A DNA stretch of 64,000 nt, from the NCBI GenBank assembly GCA_000828075.3, contig JXCB02000023.1, forward strand, positions 124,001 through 188,000. Reading direction: 5' to 3'. The notes under the pieces were generated by a model. The model was not told the origin of the DNA, ran no database searches, and was given only the letters and a program-made list of their open reading frames with translations. This document shows, in pieces, positions 7,748-15,936 of this stretch. The translations under genes and the position numbers were made by a program. Positions within the stretch are counted from its first letter, which is position 1; every line of letters starts with the position of its first letter. This stretch comes from Tolypothrix campylonemoides VB511288 (GTDB lineage: Bacteria > Cyanobacteriota > Cyanobacteriia > Cyanobacteriales > Nostocaceae).

Positions 7748-8542
7748 ATGATTCATTTAAGAGCGATCGCCAACAAGCAACTTGCTAAAAAATCTGAATC
7801 TTTCCCCTTTAATCTTTCCATTGTTAAAAGTTTTAAAGAAATTAACTTTCATAGCCCTGTCACTTTCTTTGTTGGAGAAAATGGTTCAGGAAAATCGACC
7901 TTTTTGGAAGCAATAGCAGCAGGTGTTGGCTCAATTACAGTCGGAGGTGAAGATATAGAACGAGACAAAACGTTAAATTCTGCCAGAGAATTATCTACAC
8001 AATTAAAATTTGTTTGGCAAAAAAAGACTAGGCGAGGATTTTTTCTGAGAGCCGAAGATTTTTTCAACTTTGTGCGGAGAATGAAAACTCTTAGTCAAGA
8101 ACTCGACGAACAAGCATTAGAATATGAGCAAAAATTTACTGGTTTTGGTCTTGAATTAGCCAAACGTTCTGCATTAGCTCAAAAAGCTGCTTTAACTCAA
8201 AAATATGGAGAAGAGCCTGATGCTTACTCTCATGGAGAAACTTTTTTCAAACTTTTTCAATCACGCTTTGTACCTGGTGGTTTATATCTTCTTGATGAAC
8301 CTGAAGCAGCTCTATCACCTCTGCGACAGTTAGCACTTCTTTCCCTGCTCAAAGAGATGATAAATCAGGATAGCCAGTTTATCATTGCTACCCATTCTCC
8401 TATTTTAATGGCTTTTCCAAATGCGACTATTCTTAGTTTTGATGTCTGTCCACCAAAAGAAGTAAGCTATCAGGAACTAGAACAAGTTTCTTTAACAAAG
8501 GCTTTTTTAAATAATCCGCAATCTTTTATAAGGCATTTATAA
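7748..8542 (+). CDS. AAA family ATPase (ABC-like, SMC/OLD-type ATP-binding protein)
   Basis: 264 residues. Walker A is GENGSGKST at 43-51, the signature-like SHGE is at 161-164, Walker [13 protein letters not shown] ends near 190 with Asp183/Glu184, and the switch His216 lies in IIATHSP. This is the layout of short RecF/OLD-like ATPases annotated as AAA_21 or AAA_23 ATP-binding proteins; the coiled-coil insertion between Walker A and the signature is short. Role unknown. Such stand-alone ATPases sometimes work with nucleases in defence systems, and here the two neighbours are Uma2 nuclease-fold genes, but there is no operon overlap to prove this. Confidence 0.8.
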   Translation: MIHLRAIANKQLAKKSESFPFNLSIVKSFKEINFHSPVTFFVGENGSGKSTFLEAIAAGVGSITVGGEDIERDKTLNSARELSTQLKFVWQKKTRRGFFLRAEDFFNFVRRMKTLSQELDEQALEYEQKFTGFGLELAKRSALAQKAALTQKYGEEPDAYSHGETFFKLFQSRFVPGGLYLLDEPEAALSPLRQLALLSLLKEMINQDSQFIIATHSPILMAFPNATILSFDVCPPKEVSYQELEQVSLTKAFLNNPQSFIRHL

Positions 8543-8544
8543 AC

Positions 8545-8693
8545 TATAGGAATCCGATTTGATTTATGAAAAAATCTAAGTATGTTTCGGGTGTGTTATC
8601 GCCGAAATTACGGCACCAAAGCCTTTGGATGGTGCGTTAGCCAGAGGCATAACGCACCTACGTATATTTCAAAAATCAAATATGAGTCCTATA
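8545..8693. repeat. Short inverted-repeat element, copy B (MITE-like)
   Basis: Bounded by TATAGGAATCCGATTTGATTT and, at the right, the near reverse complement TCAAATATGAGTCCTATA. The middle contains the common cyanobacterial GGTGCGTTAG...AACGCACC stem. Same family as 2057-2160 and 56694-56836. It starts three bases after the AAA ATPase stop. Confidence 0.65.
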
Positions 8694-8713
8694 TATGTAT
8701 TTCTTGATAAGGA

Positions 8714-8728
8714 CGGGCGAGACGCCCG
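8714..8728. repeat. Small GC-rich hairpin
   Basis: CGGGCG AGA CGCCCG, part of the dispersed GGGCGGGC...GCCCGCCC type intergenic repeat often seen in Nostoc-like genomes. It could help end transcription of the genes converging here, but no T-run follows directly. Confidence 0.45.
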
Positions 8729-8767
8729 CCCCACAATATTTGAGAAAATTTGTACATAGCATGATAG

Positions 8768-9112
8768 CTACGCTGCTATTTCCTCAGTTTTAACTGTCAA
8801 CCGATTCTTTGCCAATCGGTCATAATTCATCCGCAACAGTTCTAACAGCAGGGAAACGTCGTCAACACCATGAATGTAGAAAGAAATCCAACCACTGTTG
8901 GGATAAATGTGATGCGGTGAAGCTTTACCTGATTCTACAAGCTCTTTCCGTATGCGAGCTGTAAAAGGAATGTCTGCTTGATAATCCCCATGCAAGTGAC
9001 CAATTTCCCGACCATTGACCTGAAACTCTAGACCACCAAAGCGATGGGGCGCTATTGTCACACCTTGCCAGGTTTGTACTTCCCGCACAATTGTGTCTTT
9101 TATATTACTCAT
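8768..9112 (-). CDS. Luciferase-like DUF5519 protein
   Basis: 114 residues. Sequences such as PHRFGGLEFQVNGREIGHLHGDYQ (quoted in part: GREIGHLHGD, residues about 35-44) and PHHIYPNSGWISFYI are characteristic of the DUF5519 family, annotated as luciferase domain-containing although no light reaction is shown. Histidines in the HLHGD and PHH motifs could bind a ligand or metal. Soluble, no signal peptide. A strong Fur/PerR-like palindrome lies 45 bases upstream of the ATG at 9112, suggesting metal or oxidative control. The upstream neighbour on the same strand is rubrerythrin. Confidence 0.75.
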   Translation of the reverse strand: MSNIKDTIVREVQTWQGVTIAPHRFGGLEFQVNGREIGHLHGDYQADIPFTARIRKELVESGKASPHHIYPNSGWISFYIHGVDDVSLLLELLRMNYDRLAKNRLTVKTEEIAA

Positions 9113-9156
9113 CGCTATCAGTTCTCCTAAGCCATAACTGAATCTTATAAATAAAT

Positions 9157-9175
9157 CATAATCGAAATGATTATG
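9157..9175 (-). promoter_or_regulatory. Fur/PerR-like palindrome upstream of DUF5519 gene
   Basis: CATAATC GAAAT GATTATG is a perfect 7-bp inverted repeat. It matches the 19-bp Fur consensus GATAATGATAATCATTATC at most positions of the ATAAT/ATTAT arms. It lies 45-63 bases before the DUF5519 start codon, within the likely promoter. Whether Fur, PerR or Zur binds cannot be told by eye. Confidence 0.5.
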
Positions 9176-9190
9176 AGTTGCAATAAGTGA

Positions 9191-9223
9191 TGAGGCGATC
9201 GCTCTGAGAGGGCGATCGCCTCA
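9191..9223. repeat. HIP1-containing hairpin between rbr and DUF5519 gene
   Basis: Perfect 12-bp arms TGAGGCGATCGC / GCGATCGCCTCA with a 9-base loop. It is downstream of the rubrerythrin stop and may act as an attenuating terminator, but only a weak T content follows on the minus strand. Confidence 0.45.
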
Positions 9224-9247
9224 CGCACCCTCTGTTATAGTTAATCC

Positions 9248-9961
9248 CTACGCAGCAACTGCTTCCTGATAAGGGACAAACGTTTTCTTCGTAGCGCCAC
9301 AAATTGGACACAGCCAATCTTCAGGAATTGCCTCAAACGGTGTCCCAGGAGCAATTCCAGAATCAGGATCGCCTTCTACGGGGTCATAAATCACCGAACA
9401 CTGGCGACAAATCCATTTCTGGGTTGCAGGATCGCCGCTTGCTGCTTTCGCTGTTGGAGCGATACCATCAAGAGCTTGGAGTGCTTCTGTATATTGATTG
9501 GCGTGATGATGTTCGATTGGTGTCAGCAATCCAAAGTTGTGTGCTGCTTTGCGGAAAATTTGGGCGTGTTCGCGAGACTCTACTTGTTGTGCTTCAAACT
9601 CTACTACAGCCTTATCGTCGCGGTCTGCACGTGCCGCCGCAGTAAACTCTGGGTACATGGTGGTGTACTCATAGGTTTCTCCCTCAATCGCTAACTCTAA
9701 ACAACGAGATGCGATCGCCTTCTTTTGCTCTTCTGTTAAAGAAGCTACATCATCCACCACCAACTCTGGATGCATTAACCGAAAGTGAGCAAAAGCGTGT
9801 TCTGTTTCCTGATTTGCAGTTTCCCGAAACAGCTTTGACAGTTCACTCAACCCCAACTGGCGAGTCACTTCCGCAAAGAACAGATACTTACGATTTGCCA
9901 TCGATTCCCCAGCAAAGGCTTCGGACAGGTTCTTTGCGGTGTTCGAGTTTGATAAATCCAT
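9248..9961 (-). CDS. rbr: Rubrerythrin with C-terminal rubredoxin domain
   Basis: 237 residues from the ATG at 9961, which has GAGGAG seven bases upstream; the frame extends five codons to a TTG that overlaps this site. Rubrerythrin reduces hydrogen peroxide using a di-iron centre fed by rubredoxin iron. The ferritin-like domain (about 1-165) has the E...ExxH ligands in NQETEHAFAHF and VESREHAQIF. The rubredoxin domain carries the Cys pairs in WICRQCSVIY and WLCPICGATKK. Regulation by oxidative stress is expected; two copies of a GTACTCAT palindrome lie upstream at 10022-10068. It is the gene after a REC-AraC regulator on the same strand. Confidence 0.93.
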   Translation of the reverse strand: MDLSNSNTAKNLSEAFAGESMANRKYLFFAEVTRQLGLSELSKLFRETANQETEHAFAHFRLMHPELVVDDVASLTEEQKKAIASRCLELAIEGETYEYTTMYPEFTAAARADRDDKAVVEFEAQQVESREHAQIFRKAAHNFGLLTPIEHHHANQYTEALQALDGIAPTAKAASGDPATQKWICRQCSVIYDPVEGDPDSGIAPGTPFEAIPEDWLCPICGATKKTFVPYQEAVAA

Positions 9962-10021
9962 GATTTCTCCTCTCAATTATTCATTCATAGGCTGCCTTTA
10001 CAATAGCAGTCTATCTAAAAC

Positions 10022-10068
10022 GTACTCATAACGAGTACATTTAAATAAATTGTACTCATTATCAGTCT
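10022..10068 (-). promoter_or_regulatory. Duplicated palindrome upstream of rubrerythrin
   Basis: GTACTC ATAAC GAGTAC (10022-10038) is a perfect inverted repeat. A second, imperfect copy GTACTC ATTAT CAGTCT begins at 10052, exactly 30 bases on, about three helix turns. The two sites lie 61-107 bases before the rbr ATG, so they are probable operators for a dimeric regulator. The family is unknown; PerR, or the adjacent REC-AraC protein, are candidates. Confidence 0.5.
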
Positions 10069-10138
10069 GAAAAACTAGAACTTTCATAATTTTTTTATGC
10101 TGGCTAGTGCAAAAAGCTATATGGGTGTTCTTTGTTTA

Positions 10139-10969
10139 TCAGGAAAGATTTTGTTTTAGGGAGTGCAGTTGATACTCTTTTCTCCAAGTTTGGGGAGGTG
10201 TCCCGTGGTGTTGACGAAACTGGCGGGAGAAATGACACGCATTTTGATAGCCAATTGCTAAAGCTATCTGCTCAACTGTTTGGTCAGTATCTTGGAGAAA
10301 TGAACGTGCTGCTGCCATTCGGCGCTTAACAATCCAACTGTTGACTGTTTCTCCCGTAATTTTTGCGACTCTGGTAGTTAAGTAAGCAGAAGAGTAACCG
10401 ACTGCCTCAGCGACGTTGCATAAAGTAATGCCTTGGTGATAATTGGCTTCAATATAGTCAAAGACTTCTTTAAGTTGAGGAAGTGATGGAAAAATTGACT
10501 TAGAGTCTAACGATGAAGTCAGAGCAGCAGTGACTGGTTGTGAAAATTTTTGGCAGGAAGCAGTATACCAGTACTGCATAAATTTAGCTTGCTTTTCCAG
10601 TATGGTAGTAATTGCTGGCAGCAGCTGCTCTAATGTACATGGTTTCGTAATATAGTCATCTGCTCCCAACTCCATGCATTTGCGGAAAGATACCTGAGTG
10701 TCGCTACAGGAAAGAAAAATCAACGGGATAATCCCTGTGATCGGGTTTTGACGGAGCGCAGCCAAAACGCCGAAACCATCAATTCCTGGCATGAAGATAT
10801 CGCAAATCACTAAGTCAGGTGAATACTCTTGTGCTTTGTCGATACCAACAGTACCGTTTTCAGCACCAATGCTGTAGAAACCTTCAGCCTTAAGACCGTC
10901 TAAGAAAATGTTGCGGGTCGTGGGATCATCTTCAATAATGAGAATTTTTTTCGACGATTCTTGCATCAT
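10139..10969 (-). CDS. Response regulator with AraC-type DNA-binding domain
   Basis: About 276 residues from the ATG at 10969 (a TTG at 10996 extends it by nine). The N-terminal receiver has IIEDD, the phospho-acceptor Asp in LVICDIFMPGIDG (about residue 57 from this start) and the Lys in DDYITKPC. A linker of about 50 residues leads to a two-HTH AraC domain ending VEQIALAIGYQNACHFSRQFRQHHG, quoted in part: IGYQNACHFSRQF. It binds DNA directly when phosphorylated; no cognate kinase is nearby. It lies between the DevBCA-type operon and rubrerythrin on the same strand and could control either. Confidence 0.88.
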   Translation of the reverse strand: MMQESSKKILIIEDDPTTRNIFLDGLKAEGFYSIGAENGTVGIDKAQEYSPDLVICDIFMPGIDGFGVLAALRQNPITGIIPLIFLSCSDTQVSFRKCMELGADDYITKPCTLEQLLPAITTILEKQAKFMQYWYTASCQKFSQPVTAALTSSLDSKSIFPSLPQLKEVFDYIEANYHQGITLCNVAEAVGYSSAYLTTRVAKITGETVNSWIVKRRMAAARSFLQDTDQTVEQIALAIGYQNACHFSRQFRQHHGTPPQTWRKEYQLHSLKQNLS

Positions 10970-11041
10970 TCTCTTTTTGGTTGTGAATCGTGGCAAAAAT
11001 TAGTGCTGAGTGGTTCGCTGTCTTTTGCTTTTTACTGTTGA

Positions 11042-11794
11042 TCACTCACCAAGTCTCAAAGCTGGATTATCTGCTAAACGACCATCTTCCATATAGACGA
11101 TGCGATCAGCAATGTCGAGAATCCGGTTGTCATGTGTGACCAAGAGAATTGTACAGCCCTGCTGCTTTGCCAGTTGCTGCATCATCTCCACAACATCTCG
11201 TCCTGATTTTTTGTCGAGGGCGGCTGTGGGTTCATCGGCTAAGACAATTTTGGGATGGCTTACAAGAGCACGGGCGATCGCCACTCTTTGCTTCTGTCCT
11301 CCAGAGAGGCTATCTGCATAATAGTCGATGCGATTCTCTAACCCAACTGCTTTAAGGATATCAGTTGACATCTTATTCATGTCCTGACTCAAATATTCAT
11401 CATGCAGTTCGAGAGACATTCGCACATTTTGTTTAGCTGATAAGAAGGTCAGTAGATTGTGTGCTTGGAAAATGTAACCTATTTGCCGCCGCACTTGCAC
11501 CATTTGCTGCTTACTAGCCCCACACATTTCTTGCCCAAGGATTGTAAGACTCCCGGATTGCGCCGAACGCAAGCCTCCCATAAGGGTCAGCAGAGTCGTT
11601 TTACCAGAACCAGAAGGTCCAGTCATAATCACAATCTCTCCTGGATAAATATCGAGATTGATATCAAATAAAGCTTGTTTGCGGAGTTCTCCCTCACCAA
11701 AGTAGTGGTTCAGGCTGGAAGCTGAAATCACAGGTTTATTTCTTGTAGGTTGATTTTGGGTAGTAGGAAAAGTTTGGTTCTGCATGGTTGTCAT
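11042..11794 (-). CDS. devA: DevA-type ABC exporter ATPase
   Basis: About 250 residues from ATG 11794 (an open frame runs back to 11866 through the upstream gene, so the later start is preferred; ATG 11785 is also possible). Walker A GPSGSGKTT, signature LSGGQKQRVAIARAL and Walker B IVLADEPTAALD are all present, with the H-loop in LLVTHD. It belongs to the MacB/LolD/DevA group that powers export with a DevC permease and a DevB adaptor through a TolC-like outer-membrane channel. DevBCA of Anabaena exports heterocyst glycolipids, but the family has many paralogues, so the cargo here is unknown. The order devB-devC-START-devA is unusual in having an extra gene inside. Confidence 0.88.
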   Translation of the reverse strand: MTTMQNQTFPTTQNQPTRNKPVISASSLNHYFGEGELRKQALFDINLDIYPGEIVIMTGPSGSGKTTLLTLMGGLRSAQSGSLTILGQEMCGASKQQMVQVRRQIGYIFQAHNLLTFLSAKQNVRMSLELHDEYLSQDMNKMSTDILKAVGLENRIDYYADSLSGGQKQRVAIARALVSHPKIVLADEPTAALDKKSGRDVVEMMQQLAKQQGCTILLVTHDNRILDIADRIVYMEDGRLADNPALRLGE

Positions 11795-11804
11795 TCTTTC
11801 GTTA

Positions 11805-12458
11805 TCAGCTTTTAGTCGAGCCAGATGCAGCATGAGTTCGCCTATCGACTTCTCGCTTAATTGCATTCAGAATCTCACCCAATGAATCTTTGAAAACACT
11901 GTAGAAGATTCCTGACGGGGTTCCTGATTTCGGCTGAACTTCGACCACCTGCGTAATTAAAACTTGATTTGCTTTTGCACCAGAATAGGGAGCTATAGGT
12001 TCAATTTTCCAGTATCCGTTCAAGCTTTGCAAATCTCCATCAATTTGACGAAAATCGATGCGACTTTTTGCAGTTTCAGTAATAGCTGACCGGATACGCG
12101 ATTGAACATTAATGAAAAATACCTGACGCGTATCTACCTGCTCCACCACTTTCTGATTGCCATTCACCTTAACAACTTTACCCGACACTATATTAGGCAC
12201 AAATTTAGACAAATTGTCATAATCTGTCAGCACTTCCCAAGCAATATCTGGCGAAGCTGTCAGCAAAACTCGAGCGGTGTATTTTCCTTTTTCCCCACTA
12301 ACTAAAGTCTGACCATTCCTCAATTTTACCCGTTCGGAAACAGGCAATTGATCAACGGGACTATTAAATAATTCAGCAAAGGCAGATGGGACAACTGCAA
12401 TTGCAGCTATTACAGAGAAATTACTTACAAATAAACAAGTACGTAAGAACTGCGACAC
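11805..12458 (-). CDS. SRPBCC/START-like lipid-binding protein with signal peptide
   Basis: I place the start at the GTG at 12458: it has GAGGAA seven bases upstream and gives a proper signal peptide (VSQFLRTCLFVSNFSVIAAIA...SAFA). The open frame continues upstream to 12713, but it contains no internal Met and looks non-coding there. The mature part (about 180 residues) matches the polyketide cyclase/START-like SRPBCC fold, for example DIAWEVLTDYDNLSKFVPNI and GYWKIEPI. Such proteins bind hydrophobic ligands. It sits between devC and devA, and ends 11 bases before the devA ATG, so it may hand a lipid to the exporter. This is inference. Confidence 0.75.
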   Translation of the reverse strand: MSQFLRTCLFVSNFSVIAAIAVVPSAFAELFNSPVDQLPVSERVKLRNGQTLVSGEKGKYTARVLLTASPDIAWEVLTDYDNLSKFVPNIVSGKVVKVNGNQKVVEQVDTRQVFFINVQSRIRSAITETAKSRIDFRQIDGDLQSLNGYWKIEPIAPYSGAKANQVLITQVVEVQPKSGTPSGIFYSVFKDSLGEILNAIKREVDRRTHAASGSTKS

Positions 12459-12785
12459 GTAGTAAATTCCTCGATTTAGATCTGTTAGAACTGCCAAATA
12501 AATCGTTTTAAAACAGTGAACAGTAACGCCTGCTATGGTGGGGGACTTAAACCCAAGGATGAAACTGATAACTGATAACTGATAAGTGTTAATTTGAAGG
12601 ACAGACCATACCAAGTAAGAGCAATAAACTGGTACTCCTAAAAATGCGCATTGACTAGTGAGGGTGCCCAATTGGTATGATTTCCATGCCCAGCCCTGAC
12701 GAAAAAATTGCAATATACAAGCGCATTAGCTTATCACCAACAAAATTGTCTGAGGTATCACTTCAGCACCCATGACTTGAACAAT
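12459..12785. other. Spacer between devC and the START-like gene
   Basis: 327 bases with no supported gene. It contains a tandem CTGATAA unit near 12562-12585 (ACTGATAACTGATAACTGATAA), a short sequence repeat of the cyanobacterial heptamer type. The length suggests either a second promoter for the START-like gene and devA or a past insertion that split the operon. Confidence 0.45.
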
Positions 12786-13952
12786 TTAGAAAATGTCTGC
12801 TGGATCGGCTGACTGTAACTTACGCATAGCGACTCCGCCGGAAACAACACACATGACTATAGTCAAAAACAATACTATGGCAGTGCGGCTGGGTGTCATG
12901 CCAATAGGTAATAATGTCGCAGTTCCAGCAATCAAGTACAAACCTGATGAAAGAACAAACCCTGGTATAAAACCCATGATTGCTAGAATAAGTGACTCTT
13001 GAATGAGAATGCCGACGAGGTAATTATCGCTGTACCCCATCGCTTTCAATGTGGCGTATTCAGGTAAGTGTTCTGACACATCAGAGTAAAGAATTTGATA
13101 AACAATTACAATCCCCACGACAAAGCCAATGATGGTTCCAAGCCCAAAAATGAAGCCAGTCGGAGTGCTACTTGACCAATACTGCTTCTCTCGATTGGCA
13201 AATTCCTCTCGGGTTAAGATTAAAACATCGTTTGGTAAGGTGGCTCGCAGTTGTGTCTGCACTTGCTTAAGGTTTGCACTCTTGTTTAATGAAATCAGAC
13301 CAACGTCAATCTCCTCTGGTTGGCGATCGCTAAACAGGCGCAGGAAGGTAGAATCACTGGTAATCATAGTGCCATCAGTACCAAAGGACACACCGAGCGT
13401 AAACAGCCCACTGACCCAAATTTGCTTATCATTCACTTGAATTGAGAGCGGGGAAGACTTTTGAAACAAAGCAGGAATGTCTCCAAATTCAGGTCGCGCT
13501 GCTTGGTCGTATAGCACTCGATTCAGCGGCTTGAGTTTGTCTATCTGTTGATTCACCTCTGGTAACGTAAATGCTGGTTTTGCAGGGTTAATACCAAGGG
13601 TTAGGACTGTGCGTTCGCGCTGACGATTTTGAGGATTGCGCCACTGAGCGCTACCAACGTATAAAGAGTTTATGGAGTTGACTTTCTCAAATCCTGCTGC
13701 TTGATATAGCCGTTCTCTTGGAAAACTCTTGAACGACTGCACAGCTTCAGATTGTGGATTGATCAGGAACAAATCCCCTCTTAGGGTATTGTGAAAATTT
13801 GCTGCGGAGTCATAGAGTGCGTCATTGAGTCCAAGTTGGACAAACATGAGGACGTCTGCGAAGGCAATTCCTGCTAAAGCAACCGCAAGACGCGTTTTCT
13901 CTCGTCTGACTTGCAACCATGCGAGTGGTGTTTTACGAAATTTGCGGAACAT
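12786..13952 (-). CDS. devC: DevC-type ABC exporter permease (FtsX-like)
   Basis: 388 residues with the MacB/FtsX topology: one membrane helix near 22-42 (LAVALAGIAFADVLMFVQLG), a large extracytoplasmic domain (about 45-260) and three C-terminal helices near 265-290, 318-345 and 350-378. The start MFRKFRKTPLAWLQVRREKTRL is typical of DevC. It forms the membrane part of the exporter with the DevB adaptor encoded 28 bases upstream and DevA further down. Confidence 0.92.
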   Translation of the reverse strand: MFRKFRKTPLAWLQVRREKTRLAVALAGIAFADVLMFVQLGLNDALYDSAANFHNTLRGDLFLINPQSEAVQSFKSFPRERLYQAAGFEKVNSINSLYVGSAQWRNPQNRQRERTVLTLGINPAKPAFTLPEVNQQIDKLKPLNRVLYDQAARPEFGDIPALFQKSSPLSIQVNDKQIWVSGLFTLGVSFGTDGTMITSDSTFLRLFSDRQPEEIDVGLISLNKSANLKQVQTQLRATLPNDVLILTREEFANREKQYWSSSTPTGFIFGLGTIIGFVVGIVIVYQILYSDVSEHLPEYATLKAMGYSDNYLVGILIQESLILAIMGFIPGFVLSSGLYLIAGTATLLPIGMTPSRTAIVLFLTIVMCVVSGGVAMRKLQSADPADIF

Positions 13953-13980
13953 TTCAGTGATCCCTGATTTTTTGGTCTAC

Positions 13981-15174
13981 TTAAAGCTGAATAGCGGTTT
14001 GTACTTGCATATTCGTCAAGTCTGCAACTTGCTTGCTGTCTTCCGGATTGAGGCGAATTCGCACTTCCACGATTCTGCGGTCGAGGTTCTCTCCTGGTTC
14101 TCCGCTGGTAACTTCTTGTTGAGTTACCTGTAACCCAATCAGGCGAACGGTTCCACGAATTTCTCGAGGAAATGATTCGCTGGTGATGATTGCTTGTTGA
14201 CCCTGACGAATTTTGCCAATATCAGTTTGATAAACCTCTGCAACCACTTCCATTTGGTCGGTTTGTCCGAGGTCAACTATACCTTTATCACCAACGGCTT
14301 CTCCTGATCTAGCATGATTTTCAAGAATTCGTCCTGTCATTGGTGCGCGGATATAGACTTCAGCGAGGTCAGCTTCGGCTTTTTTGACAGCAGCTACAGC
14401 TTTGTCTACCTGAGCCTGGGCTGCTTCTACATCAACCGGACGCACTTCTGCAATTTTTTCCAATGTGGCTTTTGCTTGCTTGATTTGCTGTTGTAGGGTG
14501 TCTGCTGTGCGATTTTGATTTGCCTTGACTTCGTTAAGCTGTGCTTGAGCAGTTTCTAAAGCAAGCCGCTTTTTATCTCGCTCAGAGGCTGCGATCGCCC
14601 CTTCTTTAAATAGCGATAAATAGCGGTTGTATTCCGCACTGGCGATGTTCACTTCAGATTGCCAACGGGCGATCGTGGCTGTTTGAGAAGCAATCTCACC
14701 TTGGAGTTGTTCTTGAAGGCGAGCTATTTCGGCTTTCTGTGCCGCTATCTCTCCAGATTTTGCACCAGCTTTCACTTTGGCGAGTTCAGCTTGCGCTACT
14801 TTCACTTGTTTTTGTGCTTCGAGTAGGGCGTTTTGCAGGCGATCCCGGCTAGCTAAAACCGCAATGACTTGATTGGCTTTTAGGCGATCGCCTCTTTGCA
14901 CCAGCAATTGAGCAATCCGGTCATTTCTAAGCGTCACAGGTGTGGACACTCGGATAACCTCTGCTTCCGGTTGCAGCCGTCCGAGAGCAGTAATTTGCCG
15001 AATCGTTGAAACAGTTTTCACAGCTTCTGATGGTTTACTTTGATACCCAATTTGGGAAAAACCGTAGTAAATGGTTGCGCTTGTGATGACGGTAGCAGCA
15101 ATCATCAGAACTACTGTCCACCGTTTTGAAGGTTTTGGTAGTATGAATGGCTTTGATATTGGTTGGAAGTTCAT
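13981..15174 (-). CDS. devB: DevB-type membrane fusion protein (HlyD family)
   Basis: About 397 residues from ATG 15174, which has AGGAATC upstream; the frame extends to 15252 but that part crosses the promoter. One N-terminal membrane helix (about 22-42), a lipoyl/barrel-sandwich half motif (VTLRNDRIAQLLVQRGDRLKANQ, quoted in part: QLLVQRGDRLKANQ), a long coiled-coil hairpin rich in Ala/Gln/Lys (about 110-240), and a beta-barrel with VYIRAPMTGRILEN. It bridges the DevC permease to an outer-membrane TolC-like channel. It is first in the operon and lies opposite a MarR gene with a palindromic operator between them. Confidence 0.92.
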   Translation of the reverse strand: MNFQPISKPFILPKPSKRWTVVLMIAATVITSATIYYGFSQIGYQSKPSEAVKTVSTIRQITALGRLQPEAEVIRVSTPVTLRNDRIAQLLVQRGDRLKANQVIAVLASRDRLQNALLEAQKQVKVAQAELAKVKAGAKSGEIAAQKAEIARLQEQLQGEIASQTATIARWQSEVNIASAEYNRYLSLFKEGAIAASERDKKRLALETAQAQLNEVKANQNRTADTLQQQIKQAKATLEKIAEVRPVDVEAAQAQVDKAVAAVKKAEADLAEVYIRAPMTGRILENHARSGEAVGDKGIVDLGQTDQMEVVAEVYQTDIGKIRQGQQAIITSESFPREIRGTVRLIGLQVTQQEVTSGEPGENLDRRIVEVRIRLNPEDSKQVADLTNMQVQTAIQL

Positions 15175-15296
15175 AATGCTGATTCCTGTATAGATTCTGC
15201 TGTGTTGGGTAAACGTATAAGCCCAAGACTGAATCAGGACGTGGAGATACACTCAACGTCATTGATGCAGGTTAAAACCAGTTAACTCAATTTCTT

Positions 15297-15328
15297 ATAT
15301 CAAATGCTTGATATTAATATATTGATAT
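15297..15328. promoter_or_regulatory. MarR-type operator between devB and marR
   Basis: ATATCAA ATGC TTGATAT (15297-15314) is a perfect 7-bp inverted repeat, followed 14 bases on by another TTGATAT half-site (15322-15328). This lies in the shared divergent promoter region of the devB operon and the MarR gene, the usual place for an autoregulating MarR repressor. Confidence 0.6.
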
Positions 15329-15362
15329 ACAGATTGGTGATTGTCAATGCTTTTATATAGAA

Positions 15363-15866
15363 ATGAATTCAGCCAAAATAGAATTAGCACCCATTTTGGG
15401 CTGTCTTAAGTACGGAGTCCACGTGAATCAGTCGATTAACAACCGCAAAATTCTTAACCTTTATCGAGCACAAGCCGTGGTTGAAGTTGCCCTCGATGCT
15501 GCCCTTTCTCCACTTGGGTTGAGTGTCGCACAATGGGGTACGCTGCGAATTTTGCGCGAACACCCTGGTGCCTCAGGTGCTGACATTGCGCGCATTGCCT
15601 TCGTGACTCCACAAGCGGTGGCGACTATGCTGCAACGTTTAGAGCAGGCAGGACTCATTACCCGTCGTCCGCCTTCACGAGGTCGAGCTGTTGAAACTCA
15701 TCTCACTCCACGTGGCGAGAGTTTATTGGAACAAGGCGATCGCATTGCCGACGAGATTGAAGCGCGGCTGTTCTCGAACCTCAGCCCACAGGAGCAAGAA
15801 TGTTTGAACGAGTATCTCCTGCGTTGCATCAACACTTTGGATTCAAATAAATTTGAGAAGGAGTAG
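15363..15866 (+). CDS. MarR-family transcriptional regulator
   Basis: 167 residues, or about 146 from a GTG at 15424. The winged helix is clear: LGLSVAQWGTLRILREHPG, DIARIAFVTPQAVATMLQRLEQAGLI (recognition helix, about 85-105) and RGRAVETHLTPRGESLL for the wing. Divergent from the exporter operon with a palindromic operator between, so it probably represses both and responds to a small hydrophobic or phenolic ligand. A GNAT gene follows 60-70 bases downstream on the same strand. Confidence 0.87.
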   Translation: MNSAKIELAPILGCLKYGVHVNQSINNRKILNLYRAQAVVEVALDAALSPLGLSVAQWGTLRILREHPGASGADIARIAFVTPQAVATMLQRLEQAGLITRRPPSRGRAVETHLTPRGESLLEQGDRIADEIEARLFSNLSPQEQECLNEYLLRCINTLDSNKFEKE

Positions 15867-15936
15867 TATTGAGAAGGCAGATGGTACGGCAAAGACGGTA
15901 AGCAGAATAATAAATACTTAGCCAGTGAAGGCTTCG

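Noticed and set aside
9304-9963. + strand ORFs opposite rubrerythrin
   Set aside because: Shadows of the conserved rbr frame.
12459-12713. N-terminal extension of the START-like protein to 12713
   Set aside because: No internal Met, no ribosome site, and the GTG at 12458 gives a proper signal peptide with GAGGAA in front.
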